Positions 45,502 through 55,144 of a DNA stretch of 64,000 bases are shown here, piece after piece. The number at the start of each line of letters is the position of its first letter. Position 1 is the first letter of the stretch. This DNA is from Marinihelvus sp036351115 (GTDB lineage: Bacteria; Pseudomonadota; Gammaproteobacteria; Xanthomonadales; SZUA-36), in the NCBI GenBank assembly GCA_036351115.1, contig JAZBOL010000060.1, positions 1 to 64,000 on the forward strand, in the 5' to 3' direction. The notes under the pieces were generated by a model that was given only the letters and a program-made list of their open reading frames with translations, had not been told where the DNA came from and ran no database searches. The position numbers were made by a program, and so were the translations under genes.

Positions 45502-45762
45502 TCAGGCTTCCAGCACGCCGGCATCGTCGCCGGAATCGCGGATTTCGCTCTCCCCCTGGTCGTCCCGGAGCAGGGCCAGGGCCGCCGGCAGATCCGACGC
45601 TTCCACCACGAACACCATGGGCGCCACTTCGGGGAAGGGCAGGTCGCCCAGGGCGCCGGACAGGTACTCGTTTTTCATGAAGGTGCGGATGCCATGGGCC
45701 TCGAGGAGCGAACGCACGCGACCGGCCTCCATGTAGTCAAATGACTCGAAAACCTTGAACAC
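45502..45762 (-). CDS. DUF2007 family protein
   Basis: 86 residues: a single putative signal-transducing DUF2007 domain (VFKVFESFDYMEAGRVRSLL; IRTFMKNEYLSGALGDLP; PMVFVVEASDLPAALALL). The GTG start, 4 bases after the glyoxalase-like stop, avoids the overlap that a longer reading needs. It is in an operon with the VOC gene. Function is not known. Confidence 0.78.
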   Translation of the reverse strand: MFKVFESFDYMEAGRVRSLLEAHGIRTFMKNEYLSGALGDLPFPEVAPMVFVVEASDLPAALALLRDDQGESEIRDSGDDAGVLEA

Positions 45763-45766
45763 GGCG

Positions 45767-46222
45767 TCAGGCGTCCGTGGCGAAGAGGCGGCGAGGGTCC
45801 GCGAAGGCCTTGAACTCGAGCGCGTTACCGGCCGGATCGCGCAGGAAAAAAGTCGCCTGCTCACCCGGCTCGCCCTGAAAGCGGATGCGGGGTTCGATCA
45901 CGAAAGACAGGCCGAGCTTGGGCAGCTGCCCGGCGAGGCGATCCGCGAGCGCCTGCCACCGGTCCATGTCCAGCACCACACCGAAGTGGGGGACAGGCAC
46001 GGCGTCGCCGTCCACGGGATTGTGATGGGTGTCATCGGAGTGGCCGTCCTCACCCGGGGCGAGGTGGCACACGAGCTGGTGGCCAAAAAAGTCGAAGTCC
46101 ACCCAGTGATCGGCGCTGCGCCCTTCGGGACAGCCGAACAGCTCCCCGTAAAACCGCCGCGCGGCAACGAGGTCATTCACGGGTATGGCCAGGTGAAACG
46201 GGCCGTCGGTTTCCAGGCTCAT
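45767..46222 (-). CDS. VOC superfamily (glyoxalase-like) protein
   Basis: 151 residues. FHLAIPVNDLVAARRFYGELFGC starts the first module and PHFGVVLDMDRWQALADRLAG the second; FFLRDPAGNALEFKAF gives the metal-binding Glu. The paired beta-alpha-beta-beta-beta layout and conserved His/Glu suggest a metal-dependent lyase, dioxygenase or resistance protein. Substrate unknown. It leads an operon with the DUF2007 gene. Confidence 0.83.
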   Translation of the reverse strand: MSLETDGPFHLAIPVNDLVAARRFYGELFGCPEGRSADHWVDFDFFGHQLVCHLAPGEDGHSDDTHHNPVDGDAVPVPHFGVVLDMDRWQALADRLAGQLPKLGLSFVIEPRIRFQGEPGEQATFFLRDPAGNALEFKAFADPRRLFATDA

Positions 46223-46292
46223 GGCAGCGCTCCTGTTCGGTCAACGCTCGGGCATAGGCGATGCACGCAGCATAACCTACAATCCCCGACCC

Positions 46293-47600
46293 ATGGCCAA
46301 ATCCCAACCCCGTTTCTCCTCGCGCTTCACCACGCTCCTGGCCATGGCCGGCCTGGCCATCGGGCTCGGCAATGTGTGGCGCTTTCCCTACATGATGGGC
46401 CAGCACGGCGGCAGCGCGTTTCTGCTCGTGTATGCCGCGTTCATGCTGCTGCTCGCGGCGCCGGCCTTCGCGGCGGAGCTGTCCCTGGGGCGCGCCACCC
46501 GCAGCGGCCCGGTAGCCGCTTTCCAGTCCGCTTTCGGCAAACGCTGGGGCGGGCTGGCGGGGTTGCTGGCGCTCTCCGCCGCCTTCGTGGCCACCTGCTA
46601 CTACAGCGTGGTCATCGCGAACGTGTTTTACAGCGCCGGCTTCGCGGCGCGCACGGGCTTTTCGGCGAACACGCTCGAGGCGTACGGCACGGGTCTCGGC
46701 AACAACGGGCTTCAACTCTGGATCGCCCTGGGCGTGGTGCTCGCCTGCGCCGCCGTGGTGCATCGCGGTCTGCGCCGGGGCATCGAGACGGCCAACAAGA
46801 TCCTCATGCCGCTCTTCGGCCTCGCCACGGTTTACCTCGTGTTCGTGGCCCTGCAGCTCGACGGCGCCATGGAGCAGCTCCGGGCCTTTCTGCAGCCGGA
46901 CTTTTCACGCACCGGGCCGGACATCTGGTTCGCCGCCATGGGACAGGCCTGCTTTTCCGTGGGCCTGTCGGGCACCCTCGGCGTGATGTACGGCAGTTAC
47001 CTGGCCAGGGACACGCGTATCGTGACCACCGCGGCAGCGACCTGCGCGGTGGACCTCGGCGCCGCCTTCCTCGCCGCCCTGTTCATCGTGCCGGCGGTGC
47101 TGGTGTTCGGCCTGGACCTGGCCGCCGGACCCGGCTTGCTCTTCGACACCGTGCCCCGCCTGTTTGCGGCCATGCCCGGGGGACGCTGGCTGGCGCCGGT
47201 GTTTCTCGCAGGCTGGGGCCTCGTGGCCATGCTGACGCTCATCGCGGCACTCGACACGGTGTCCGGCGCGCTTGCCGATTTCACGCCCGGTTTCGGCAAG
47301 CGGCGCTGGCTCTGGATCGTCACCGGCTTCGCCGGCGCGTGCATCGTTCCCATCGGTCTGAATCCGCACTGGATCGGCGTGCTCGATCTCGTATTCGGAT
47401 CCGGCATGTTCATGTTCGGCGCCCTGCTGGCCGTACTGGCCCTCGGCTGGGGCCTGGGCGCTGCCACGGCCCACCGGGAGCTGGCGACCGGGCTCCCGGA
47501 GGCCCTGGGCCGCGGCATCGGGATCTGGGTTCGCTTCATCGTGCCGGGAAGCCTTGCCGCTATACTCATCGGCTTCGTCATTTCGAGCGTTTCTTCATGA
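46293..47600 (+). CDS. Sodium-dependent transporter, SNF/NSS family
   Basis: 435 residues with ~11 membrane helices. The first helix has MAGLAIGLGNVWRFPYMMGQHGG, the neurotransmitter:sodium symporter signature with the Na1/Na2 and substrate site. It probably imports an amino acid. It is co-transcribed with msrB, whose ATG overlaps its stop (ATGA). Confidence 0.88.
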   Translation: MAKSQPRFSSRFTTLLAMAGLAIGLGNVWRFPYMMGQHGGSAFLLVYAAFMLLLAAPAFAAELSLGRATRSGPVAAFQSAFGKRWGGLAGLLALSAAFVATCYYSVVIANVFYSAGFAARTGFSANTLEAYGTGLGNNGLQLWIALGVVLACAAVVHRGLRRGIETANKILMPLFGLATVYLVFVALQLDGAMEQLRAFLQPDFSRTGPDIWFAAMGQACFSVGLSGTLGVMYGSYLARDTRIVTTAAATCAVDLGAAFLAALFIVPAVLVFGLDLAAGPGLLFDTVPRLFAAMPGGRWLAPVFLAGWGLVAMLTLIAALDTVSGALADFTPGFGKRRWLWIVTGFAGACIVPIGLNPHWIGVLDLVFGSGMFMFGALLAVLALGWGLGAATAHRELATGLPEALGRGIGIWVRFIVPGSLAAILIGFVISSVSS

Positions 47601-48064
47601 ACGACAAGTCCACGACCGATGCCCACGACACCGTGCGGAAGTCCGAGGAGGAGTGGCGCGAACAGCTCGACCCGGAACAGTTCCGGGTGACCCGCCAGGC
47701 GGGTACGGAGCGGCCATTCACGGGCAAGTACGACGATTTTTTCGAGCAGGGCACCTATCACTGCGTGTGCTGCGGCCACCCCCTGTTCGACTCCTCGAGC
47801 AAGTTTCACTCGGGCTGTGGCTGGCCGAGCTTCCACGGCGAACTCGAAGCAGCGGGCATCGTCCAGAAGCGCGACCTGAGCCACGGCATGATCCGCACGG
47901 AGCTGCTGTGCCGGCGCTGCGACGCCCACCTGGGGCACATTTTTCCCGACGGTCCGCCTCCCACGGGCCTGCGCTACTGCATCAACTCCGCGTCCCTGGA
48001 CTTCAGGCCCGCCGGTGCTGACGACGGAACCGGGAGCGCGGCGACCGCTGACTCCGGCGACTGA
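47597..48064 (+). CDS. msrB: Peptide-methionine (R)-S-oxide reductase
   Basis: 155 residues. RYCINSASL contains the catalytic Cys, and two CxxC pairs (CVCCGHPLF and CRRCDAHLGH) bind structural zinc. KFHSGCGWPSF is the substrate loop. It reduces the R form of methionine sulfoxide in proteins with thioredoxin. It lacks a signal peptide, so it is cytoplasmic. The stop shares one base with the next ATG. Confidence 0.94.
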   Translation: MNDKSTTDAHDTVRKSEEEWREQLDPEQFRVTRQAGTERPFTGKYDDFFEQGTYHCVCCGHPLFDSSSKFHSGCGWPSFHGELEAAGIVQKRDLSHGMIRTELLCRRCDAHLGHIFPDGPPPTGLRYCINSASLDFRPAGADDGTGSAATADSGD

Positions 48065-49185
48065 TGGCACGCCGGCTCGCGGCGCTCCTGCTGGCGGCCT
48101 GCCTGGCCCAGCTGACGGGGTGCGCCAGCCCGGCCTACACCCTGCAGGCCGCCTCCGGGCACCTCAAACTCATGACCGCCCGCGAACCCGTGGCGGCCTA
48201 CCTCGCCGATGCGGCGCCGGACGACCCCCTCGTGCCACGCCTGCGGGTGGCGCGGGAAGTCCTGGCCTTCGCCGGGGAATCGCTGCACCTGCCGGCCGAC
48301 GGCAGCTACGAGACCGTGGTCCGCACGTCGGGCTCGGCCATCACCTGGAACGTGGTGGCGACGCCACCCTACGACATGACCCCGCAGCGCTGGTGTTTCC
48401 TGGTGGCCGGTTGCGTGCCCTACCGGGGCTATTTCGAGCGGGCGGACGCGGAGCGCTTTGCGGACCGGCTGCGGGACAGGGGCCAGGACGTGGCCGTGTC
48501 GGGCGCCGGCGCCTACTCGACCCTTGGCTGGTTCGAAGACCCCCTGCTCGAATCCATGCTGCTGCGGCCCGATCCGGACCTGGCCGATATCCTGATCCAC
48601 GAACTGGCGCACCAGGCGCTCTACGTGCCGGGCGACGCCACGTTCAACGAGTCCTTCGCCGGCTTCCTCGCGGAACAGGGCGTGCGCGCCTGGATGGCCG
48701 CCAGCGGCCGGGAGGCCGAACTCGACGCCTGGCTGGCGCGGCAGCGCGCCGGCGAGGCATTCATCGAGCTGCTGGCGGAAACACGCCGCTCGCTCGCCGC
48801 GTTCTACGCGTCGGAAACCGACCCCCTGCGCCTCGCCCAGGGCAAGCGGGCGCACTTTGCCGAGCTCGAGCGGCGCTACGCGGAGCTGGTGGCGACCCGC
48901 TGGAAGGGACAGGACCGCTACGCGAGCTGGTTCGAGCCGCCACCGAACAATGCGGATCTCGCGCTGGTGGGCACCTACACCGACGGCTGGTGCGCTTTCG
49001 ACCGGCTATGGCAGACGGCGAAAGGCGACTTCCACCGGTTTCTGGCCCTCGCCCGGGAGCGCGCCGGGAAAGACGCCGGAGCGCGCGCCCGCTGGATGGC
49101 CGAAGCCTGCGACGACCCGGTCCTGGCCAGGGGCATGGCCCGGGGTAATTCCACCGGCGTTTTCAAGCGTCCTCCCCCGCGTTGA
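48064..49185 (+). CDS. Lipoprotein zinc aminopeptidase (PF10023-type)
   Basis: 373 residues. The N-terminus is a lipoprotein signal, LAQLTGC with the lipobox Cys at residue ~20. HELAH (H179, E180, H183) is the zinc motif and NESFAGFLAEQG holds the third ligand Glu, as in the predicted aminopeptidase family. It should sit in the periplasm on a membrane anchor and trim peptides. It is the last gene of the SNF-msrB operon. Confidence 0.85.
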   Translation: MARRLAALLLAACLAQLTGCASPAYTLQAASGHLKLMTAREPVAAYLADAAPDDPLVPRLRVAREVLAFAGESLHLPADGSYETVVRTSGSAITWNVVATPPYDMTPQRWCFLVAGCVPYRGYFERADAERFADRLRDRGQDVAVSGAGAYSTLGWFEDPLLESMLLRPDPDLADILIHELAHQALYVPGDATFNESFAGFLAEQGVRAWMAASGREAELDAWLARQRAGEAFIELLAETRRSLAAFYASETDPLRLAQGKRAHFAELERRYAELVATRWKGQDRYASWFEPPPNNADLALVGTYTDGWCAFDRLWQTAKGDFHRFLALARERAGKDAGARARWMAEACDDPVLARGMARGNSTGVFKRPPPR

Positions 49186-49238
49186 ACCTCGAAGGCATTT
49201 GTGACACCGTAGCGCCGTTATCCGTCGCTGAGTCCGTC

Positions 49239-51428
49239 GTGCATTTCGAGTCCACCCGGCACCCGGCCCTGGCCCTGCTTGCCATGGTCATTTTGCTGCA
49301 CCCGAATCCGGGTCACGCACAAACGACGGCTCCAATCCTGGCCTGCCCGGAACCGGCCCTGGCGCCCCGCATCGGACCCGTGCCCGATCGTTCCGGCGCG
49401 CCCATCGAGATTTACGCGGAGGCCTTCGACGCCCGCAAGGACGACGCCGGAGAAGCCGTGGGTTCCGTGGAGCTGTTCCGTGCGGACCAGTACCTGGCCA
49501 CGGAAGTCGTCCGCTACCGTGCGGATGACGGGTCGGTCAGCGTGCCCAGTCCCCTGGTCTACCGTGACTCGCAAATCGAGCTGGCCGCCTCCAGCGGTCA
49601 GTTCGACCTGGTGAACGAGCGGGGAGATTTCAACGATCTCGATTATGGCCTGACCGGTTCCAGCGCGCGGGGCGGCGCCGAGCGCGTCAGCCTCCAGGGC
49701 GGCAACGAAAGCACGCTCTTCAACCTGTGGTTCACGACCTGTCCGGGAGAAGACCCGGAATGGCTCCTGTCGGCGAAGGAGCTCGAACTCCGGCACGACG
49801 AGGGTGTGGGTGTCGCCCGGGGCGCCAAGCTGGAACTCGGCAAGGTGCCCATCCTCTACCTGCCCTGGATGACCTTTCCCATCGATGACCGGCGCAAGAG
49901 CGGGCTGCTCTACCCGAGCTTCGGCACGGCCAATGACAACGGGCTGGAGATCGGTGTGCCCTGGTACTGGAATATCGCCCCGAACCAGGACGCGACCTTC
50001 GAACCGGTCTGGTACAGCGAGCGCGGCGTAGCCCTGCTGAGCGAGTACCGGTTCCTGACGCGCCGCACGCGGGGCGTGCTCGAGTTCGACGGACTGCCCT
50101 CGGACCGCAAGACGAAGGAGGACCGCTGGCGCTATCTCGCCCAGGCCAGCATGTCCATCAACCGGGCCTGGCGAGCCGGCGCACGCCTGGAGCGGGTCAG
50201 CGACAACGAATACTTCCAGGATTTCGGCGGCAACCTGGCCCAGACGTCCCGGCAGTTTCTCCGGAGCGACGCGAGCATCGACGGTGCGGGGCGCTACTGG
50301 ATCTTCTCGGCGGTCCTCGACGACTTCCAGGTCATCGACGACGCGGTGGGGCCCGAATCCGAGCCCTACTCGCGCCTGCCGCGCCTGGCGTTCCTGCTCG
50401 ACGCTCCCCTGGGTCGAAGCGGCCTGGGGACGCGCATGGATGCGGAGGCGGTGTATTTCGACCGGGATTTCGGCGTGACCGGCGCCCGCCTGGACGTGTT
50501 TCCGAGCCTGGTCTGGAACCGCCAGGAGCGCTGGGGCTTCTTCGAGGCGAGCGCGGGCTATCGCTACACGGGCTACGACCTCGACAACACGGAACCGGGC
50601 GCCGATCGCTCCCCGGACCGGGGCGTACCCATCCTCAGCCTCGACAGCGGCGTTTACCTCGAGCGCTTCACCGAGTCCGGCAAGACACAGACCCTGGAGC
50701 CCCGGCTGTACTACCTGTACGTCCCCTTCGAGGAACAATCCCAGCTGCCCGATTTCGACACCGGGGAAATCACCTTCGGCTTCGCCCAGCTGTTCCACTA
50801 CAACCGCTTCACCGGGGCCGACCGCCAGACCGACGCCAACCAGCTGACCGTGGCGCTCAGCACCCGGACCTTCGAAGGCGCCACGGGCAAGGAGCAGTGG
50901 AACCTGAACGTCGGGCAGATCTTCTACCTCAATCCGCCCCGGGTGACCCTGGAAGAAGACGATCCGCTCAACGAGAATACGTCGCCCTTCATCGCGGAAC
51001 TCAACTGGCACCCGCTTGACCGGACCAACGTTCGCCTGGGGATCCAGTGGAGCTGGGAGGAGACCGAACTCGACGTGATGGTCGCAGGCATCGACCAGGG
51101 CTTCAGGAACGGGTCCCGGCTCGCCTTCGAATACCGCTTCCGCCGCGACCGCCTGGACCAGTTCGACATCGCTTACCTGTGGCCGATCAGCACGAAATGG
51201 AGCGCCTTCTCCCGGGTCAGCTATTCCCTGGATGACTCGAACCTGCTCGAGGGCCTGATCGGTGTCGAATACGAAAGTTGCTGCTGGGCCCTGCGCGTGG
51301 CCGCCCGGCGCTTCCTGCGTGACCGCAACGGCGGGGAACGGGACGCACTCTACGCGGAGCTGCGCCTGAAGGGCCTCGGCGCCATCGGTCGCCGGGAACC
51401 GGCGCTGTTCCGCCGGCCGGCGCCCTGA
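49239..51428 (+). CDS. lptD: LPS assembly outer membrane protein LptD
   Basis: About 729 residues from a GTG; a TTG at 49182 would give 748. The signal ends near PGHAQ. An OstA/LptA-like N-terminal domain (IEIYAEAFDARKDD; SVELFRADQYLATEVVRY) is followed by a ~500-residue beta-barrel ending in an aromatic-rich strand. Cysteines at LACPE, TTCPG and the adjacent pair in YESCCWAL match the disulfides of E. coli LptD. It inserts LPS into the outer leaflet with LptE. surA follows, as in many gammaproteobacteria. Confidence 0.92.
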   Translation: MHFESTRHPALALLAMVILLHPNPGHAQTTAPILACPEPALAPRIGPVPDRSGAPIEIYAEAFDARKDDAGEAVGSVELFRADQYLATEVVRYRADDGSVSVPSPLVYRDSQIELAASSGQFDLVNERGDFNDLDYGLTGSSARGGAERVSLQGGNESTLFNLWFTTCPGEDPEWLLSAKELELRHDEGVGVARGAKLELGKVPILYLPWMTFPIDDRRKSGLLYPSFGTANDNGLEIGVPWYWNIAPNQDATFEPVWYSERGVALLSEYRFLTRRTRGVLEFDGLPSDRKTKEDRWRYLAQASMSINRAWRAGARLERVSDNEYFQDFGGNLAQTSRQFLRSDASIDGAGRYWIFSAVLDDFQVIDDAVGPESEPYSRLPRLAFLLDAPLGRSGLGTRMDAEAVYFDRDFGVTGARLDVFPSLVWNRQERWGFFEASAGYRYTGYDLDNTEPGADRSPDRGVPILSLDSGVYLERFTESGKTQTLEPRLYYLYVPFEEQSQLPDFDTGEITFGFAQLFHYNRFTGADRQTDANQLTVALSTRTFEGATGKEQWNLNVGQIFYLNPPRVTLEEDDPLNENTSPFIAELNWHPLDRTNVRLGIQWSWEETELDVMVAGIDQGFRNGSRLAFEYRFRRDRLDQFDIAYLWPISTKWSAFSRVSYSLDDSNLLEGLIGVEYESCCWALRVAARRFLRDRNGGERDALYAELRLKGLGAIGRREPALFRRPAP

Positions 51429-51460
51429 ACCCTCGGCAACGCGCGCGGTCGAAGGTGGTC

Positions 51461-51487
51461 TCGACAGGCCGCCGTTTGGGCTAAAAT
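51461..51487 (+). promoter_or_regulatory. Candidate promoter upstream of surA
   Basis: TCGACA (51461-51466) and TAAAAT (51482-51487) with 15 bases between. It lies in the 132-base lptD-surA gap, about 90 bases before the surA start. Confidence 0.35.
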
Positions 51488-51575
51488 GTCGCCTTCGGAC
51501 GGATGGATTCATTCGCCACCACTGATTCGAATCGCCACGTGACCCGCGTCACGGGCTGGAGTGACTCGTAGAACC

Positions 51576-52874
51576 ATGAACCGCTTTTTCACCTGTCTCG
51601 TCGTCGCCGGGCTGGCCGGAGGCTTGACGACGGCCTTCCCGACCGCCGCCACCGCGCAGTCCGTCCAGAAGCTCGACGAAATCGTCGCCCTGGTCGAGGA
51701 CGACATCATCACGCGCAGCGAACTGGACATCGCCATCGACGGCATCGTCCAGCGCATCCAGGCCGGCGGCGGCAATCTGCCCCCGCAGGACCTGCTCGAA
51801 AAACAGGTCCTGGAGCGCCTCATCAACCGCAAGCTCCAGGTGCAGCGCGCTCTGCGCACCGGCATCCGGGTGAGCGACGCGGACATCGACCAGGCAATGA
51901 TGAACCTGGCCCGGCAAAACAACATCACCGTGGGCCAGATGCGCCAGGTGCTGGAAGCCGACGGCGAAAACTTCGCCGAGTTCCGCCGCAGCATCGGCGA
52001 GGAGATCATGAGCGAGCGCCTGCGCCAGCGCGTCGTCAGCTCCATGGACCCGGTCAGCGACACGGAAGTGGAAATCCTGCTGGCATCGGAAGACTTCACC
52101 GGCGGCGAGTTCGACATTTCCCACATCCAGGTCGCCCTGCCCGATGGCGCCACGCCGCCGCAGATCGCCGAGGCGGAAGCCCGGATCAAGGATATTCACA
52201 ACCAGCTCGTCGAAGGTCTCGATTTCGAATCGGCGGCGATCAGTTTCTCCGAAAGCCAGGATGCCCTGGAGGGCGGCCGCATCGGCTGGCGTGACCTGAA
52301 CTCCCTGCCCCGGGAGTTTTCCGAGGCAATCCGCGACATGGAGCCGGGCCAGTTCACGGATCCGATCCGCAGTCCCGCCGGTTTTCACATCGTCCGGGTC
52401 AACGACCACCGCGAGAATCAGGCCATCATGGCGGAGGAATACCGCGCCAACCACCTGCTCATCGAAACCAACGAGCTGGTGGACGCGGAGGAAGCCATGA
52501 ACATCGCCCGCGACCTGCGTGAGCGCATCGTCGATGGGGAAGATTTCGCGGAAATTGCCCGGGAACGCTCCGACGACCCCACCAGCGCCAACCTCGGCGG
52601 CGACCTCGGATGGTTCGATCCGCGCCAGTTCGGCGATCGCTTCCAGGCCATGCTGGTGGCCCTCGAGGACGGGGAGATCAGCGAGCCCTTCCAGACCCAG
52701 GCGGGATGGCACGTCATCCAGCGGGTCGGTTACCGGGAAACGGACGTGACGGACGAGGCCATGGCCAACATGGCGCGCCAGACCATCATGCAGCGCCGGG
52801 CGGAATCGGAAGTCGAAAGCTACATCCGCCAGATGCGGGAAGAGGCCTTCGTCGAAATTCGCCTCCCCGGCTGA
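51576..52874 (+). CDS. surA: Periplasmic chaperone/peptidyl-prolyl isomerase SurA
   Basis: 432 residues with a signal peptide ending ATAQ. The N-terminal SurA domain (DEIVALVEDDIITRSELD) is followed by two parvulin domains (FDISHIQVALPDG... and RANHLLIETNEL...), each with a GGxxGWxD-like strand (GRIGWRDLNSLP; LGGDLGWFDPRQFG). It escorts outer membrane proteins such as LptD. GTG at 51561 is an alternative start. Confidence 0.94.
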   Translation: MNRFFTCLVVAGLAGGLTTAFPTAATAQSVQKLDEIVALVEDDIITRSELDIAIDGIVQRIQAGGGNLPPQDLLEKQVLERLINRKLQVQRALRTGIRVSDADIDQAMMNLARQNNITVGQMRQVLEADGENFAEFRRSIGEEIMSERLRQRVVSSMDPVSDTEVEILLASEDFTGGEFDISHIQVALPDGATPPQIAEAEARIKDIHNQLVEGLDFESAAISFSESQDALEGGRIGWRDLNSLPREFSEAIRDMEPGQFTDPIRSPAGFHIVRVNDHRENQAIMAEEYRANHLLIETNELVDAEEAMNIARDLRERIVDGEDFAEIARERSDDPTSANLGGDLGWFDPRQFGDRFQAMLVALEDGEISEPFQTQAGWHVIQRVGYRETDVTDEAMANMARQTIMQRRAESEVESYIRQMREEAFVEIRLPG

Positions 52875-52892
52875 CGCCGGCCGGGCAGGTTC

Positions 52893-53909
52893 ATGAATCC
52901 CATCGCGCTGACGCCCGGGGAACCCGCCGGCATCGGACCGGAGTGCGTGCTTCGCCATCGCCTGGCGCGGCCCGGCGAGCCGCTGGTGGCCGTGGCCGAC
53001 CCGGAGCTGCTGACCGCGACAGCCCGCCGCTTCGACCTGCCGGTTTCCATCGTGCCCTGGCAGCCGGGCGACCCCCTGCCGGCCGACGAAGCCCTCGGCT
53101 GCCTGCCGATTCCCCTGGCCGCCCCGGCCACACCGGGCATGCTCGACACCGCCAACGGACCCTACGTCCTCGACACCCTGCGCGCCGCGGTGGAGCTCGT
53201 GCGGCTGGGCCATGCGTCGGCGCTGGTGACCGGTCCCGTGCACAAGGGCATCATCAACGAATCCGGCGCCACGTTCACGGGTCACACGGAGTTCCTCGCC
53301 GACCTCGCCGGCGTGCCGCGGGTGGTCATGATGCTCGCCGCGGGTGACCTGCGCGTCGCCCTCGTCACCACCCACCTGCCCCTGTCCGCGGTGCCGGCCG
53401 CCATCACCCGGGACAGCGTGGGTTCGGCCCTGCGGATCACCGGCCAGGCCCTGCAGCAGCAATTCGGCATCGCCGAGCCGCACATCCAGGTGCTCGGACT
53501 GAACCCGCACGCCGGCGAAGGCGGACACCTGGGATCGGAGGACGACGAGATCATCGCCCCCGCCGTGGCGGCCCTTGACCTGGCCGGCATCCGCCTGTCC
53601 GGCCCCGTGCCCGCCGACACGGCGTTCACACCGCGGGCCCTCGCCGGATGCGACGCAGTGCTCGCCATGTACCACGACCAGGGCCTGCCCGTGCTGAAAC
53701 ACGCCGGCTTCGGCCGCGCGGTAAACATCACCCTGGGCCTGCCCTTTATCCGGACCTCCGTGGACCATGGCACCGCCCTGGACATCGCGGCGCGCGGGGG
53801 TGCCGACGCCTCGAGCCTCGGCTACGCGGTCGACCAGGCGATGACCATGACCGGTGCGGGAAGGATCCGCACCGCCGTACTCAGCACCGGGACCGACCGG
53901 GAAGCGTGA
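52893..53909 (+). CDS. pdxA: 4-hydroxythreonine-4-phosphate dehydrogenase
   Basis: 338 residues. TPGEPAGIGPE opens the protein, VTGPVHKGIINESGATFTGHTEFLA gives the metal/substrate His, and LNPHAGEGGHLGSED and YHDQGLPVLKH are the other PdxA motifs. It oxidises the pyridoxal phosphate precursor with NAD+. Its stop overlaps the rsmA GTG (GTGA). Confidence 0.95.
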   Translation: MNPIALTPGEPAGIGPECVLRHRLARPGEPLVAVADPELLTATARRFDLPVSIVPWQPGDPLPADEALGCLPIPLAAPATPGMLDTANGPYVLDTLRAAVELVRLGHASALVTGPVHKGIINESGATFTGHTEFLADLAGVPRVVMMLAAGDLRVALVTTHLPLSAVPAAITRDSVGSALRITGQALQQQFGIAEPHIQVLGLNPHAGEGGHLGSEDDEIIAPAVAALDLAGIRLSGPVPADTAFTPRALAGCDAVLAMYHDQGLPVLKHAGFGRAVNITLGLPFIRTSVDHGTALDIAARGGADASSLGYAVDQAMTMTGAGRIRTAVLSTGTDREA

Positions 53910-54700
53910 GTCCGGACCGTCCCCACAAGGCACGAAAGCGTTTCGGCCAGAATTTCCTGGTGGACGAAGCGGTCATCGATCGCATCATCGCCAGCATCGG
54001 TCCGGCGACCGGTCAGCACATCATCGAGATCGGGCCCGGCCAGGAGGCGCTCACGGGGCCCCTGCTCGCTTCCGGCGCCCGGCTGACCGTCGTGGAAATC
54101 GACCGGGACCTGGCGGCCCGCCTCCGGTTGCGACATCCGGACCTGGCCATCCGCCAGGCGGACGCCCTGGACGTCGATTTTGCCGAGCTTGCCGACGGCG
54201 AACCCTACCGGCTGGTCGGCAACCTCCCCTACAACATTTCCACCCCGATCCTGTTCCACCTCCTCGCGCAGTCCGTTCCCCCCCGGGATATGCACTTCAT
54301 GCTCCAGAAGGAGGTCGTGCTGCGCATGACCGCCGAACACGGTGACCGCGCCCAGGGCCGGCTTGGCCTCATGTGCCGCAACCGCGCCGAGGTCACCCAC
54401 CTGTTCGACGTGCCGCCGGAAGCGTTCTTGCCCCGTCCCAGGGTCGAATCGGCCATCGTCCGGGTAACCCCCCGGGAGCGGCCCCTGGTGCCGGAGTCCG
54501 TCGAGCCCGTCTTCGACGAGCTGGTGCGCCTGGCCTTCGGCCGCCGCCGCAAGACCCTGCGCAACAGCCTGCGGGAAAAGCTCGACGCCGAGGACCTGGA
54601 GGCTGCCGGGGTGAATCCGGGTGCCCGCCCCGAGACCCTCGGCCTCGAAGACTTCCTGGCCCTTGCCCACATCGCGGAGCGAAAATCCGCCGGGAGGTAA
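53906..54700 (+). CDS. rsmA: 16S rRNA (adenine(1518)-N(6)/adenine(1519)-N(6))-dimethyltransferase
   Basis: 264 residues. KARKRFGQNFLVDE, EIGPGQEALTGPLL (SAM motif I) and GNLPYNISTPIL (NLPY catalytic motif) are exact KsgA signatures. A C-terminal helical domain has AFGRRRKTLRNSL. It dimethylates two adenines in 16S helix 45. It starts with GTG overlapping the pdxA stop. Confidence 0.96.
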   Translation: MSPDRPHKARKRFGQNFLVDEAVIDRIIASIGPATGQHIIEIGPGQEALTGPLLASGARLTVVEIDRDLAARLRLRHPDLAIRQADALDVDFAELADGEPYRLVGNLPYNISTPILFHLLAQSVPPRDMHFMLQKEVVLRMTAEHGDRAQGRLGLMCRNRAEVTHLFDVPPEAFLPRPRVESAIVRVTPRERPLVPESVEPVFDELVRLAFGRRRKTLRNSLREKLDAEDLEAAGVNPGARPETLGLEDFLALAHIAERKSAGR

Positions 54701-54744
54701 GAAGGGTTTAACTCGCGCTCGGCGAGCGGATATCATGGGACACC

Positions 54745-55125
54745 ATGGACTCGGATACCCCTGAAACCGGCCCGGCCGTCAAGGTCGAACCCGTCCCCCA
54801 GTTCCTCGGCATGCACGAGGACCAGTATGCGTTTGCCTACACGATCCACATCACGAACGAAGGGGACGAGGTCATCACGCTGAAGGACCGTCACTGGATC
54901 ATCACCCACGGTGACGGGCACCAGGAGGAAGTGGTCGGCGAGGGCGTGGTGGGTGAAACCCCGGAGTTGCCGCCGGGCTCGCGCTACACGTACACCAGCG
55001 GCGCGTTCCTGCCGACGCGCACCGGCTCCATGCGGGGCTCCTACGGGTTCACCGCCGAGGACGGACGCAGTTTTCGCGTCGAGATTCCCGAGTTCGCACT
55101 GCTCTCTCCCGATTCCCTGCACTGA
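54745..55125 (+). CDS. apaG: Co2+/Mg2+ efflux-associated protein ApaG
   Basis: 126 residues, matching ApaG length (125). RHWIITHGDGHQEEVVGEGVVGETPELPPG and SMRGSYGF are characteristic of its fibronectin-like fold. Between rsmA and apaH, as in E. coli. Confidence 0.95.
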   Translation: MDSDTPETGPAVKVEPVPQFLGMHEDQYAFAYTIHITNEGDEVITLKDRHWIITHGDGHQEEVVGEGVVGETPELPPGSRYTYTSGAFLPTRTGSMRGSYGFTAEDGRSFRVEIPEFALLSPDSLH

Positions 55126-55144
55126 GTCCGGACCCTGATTCTTC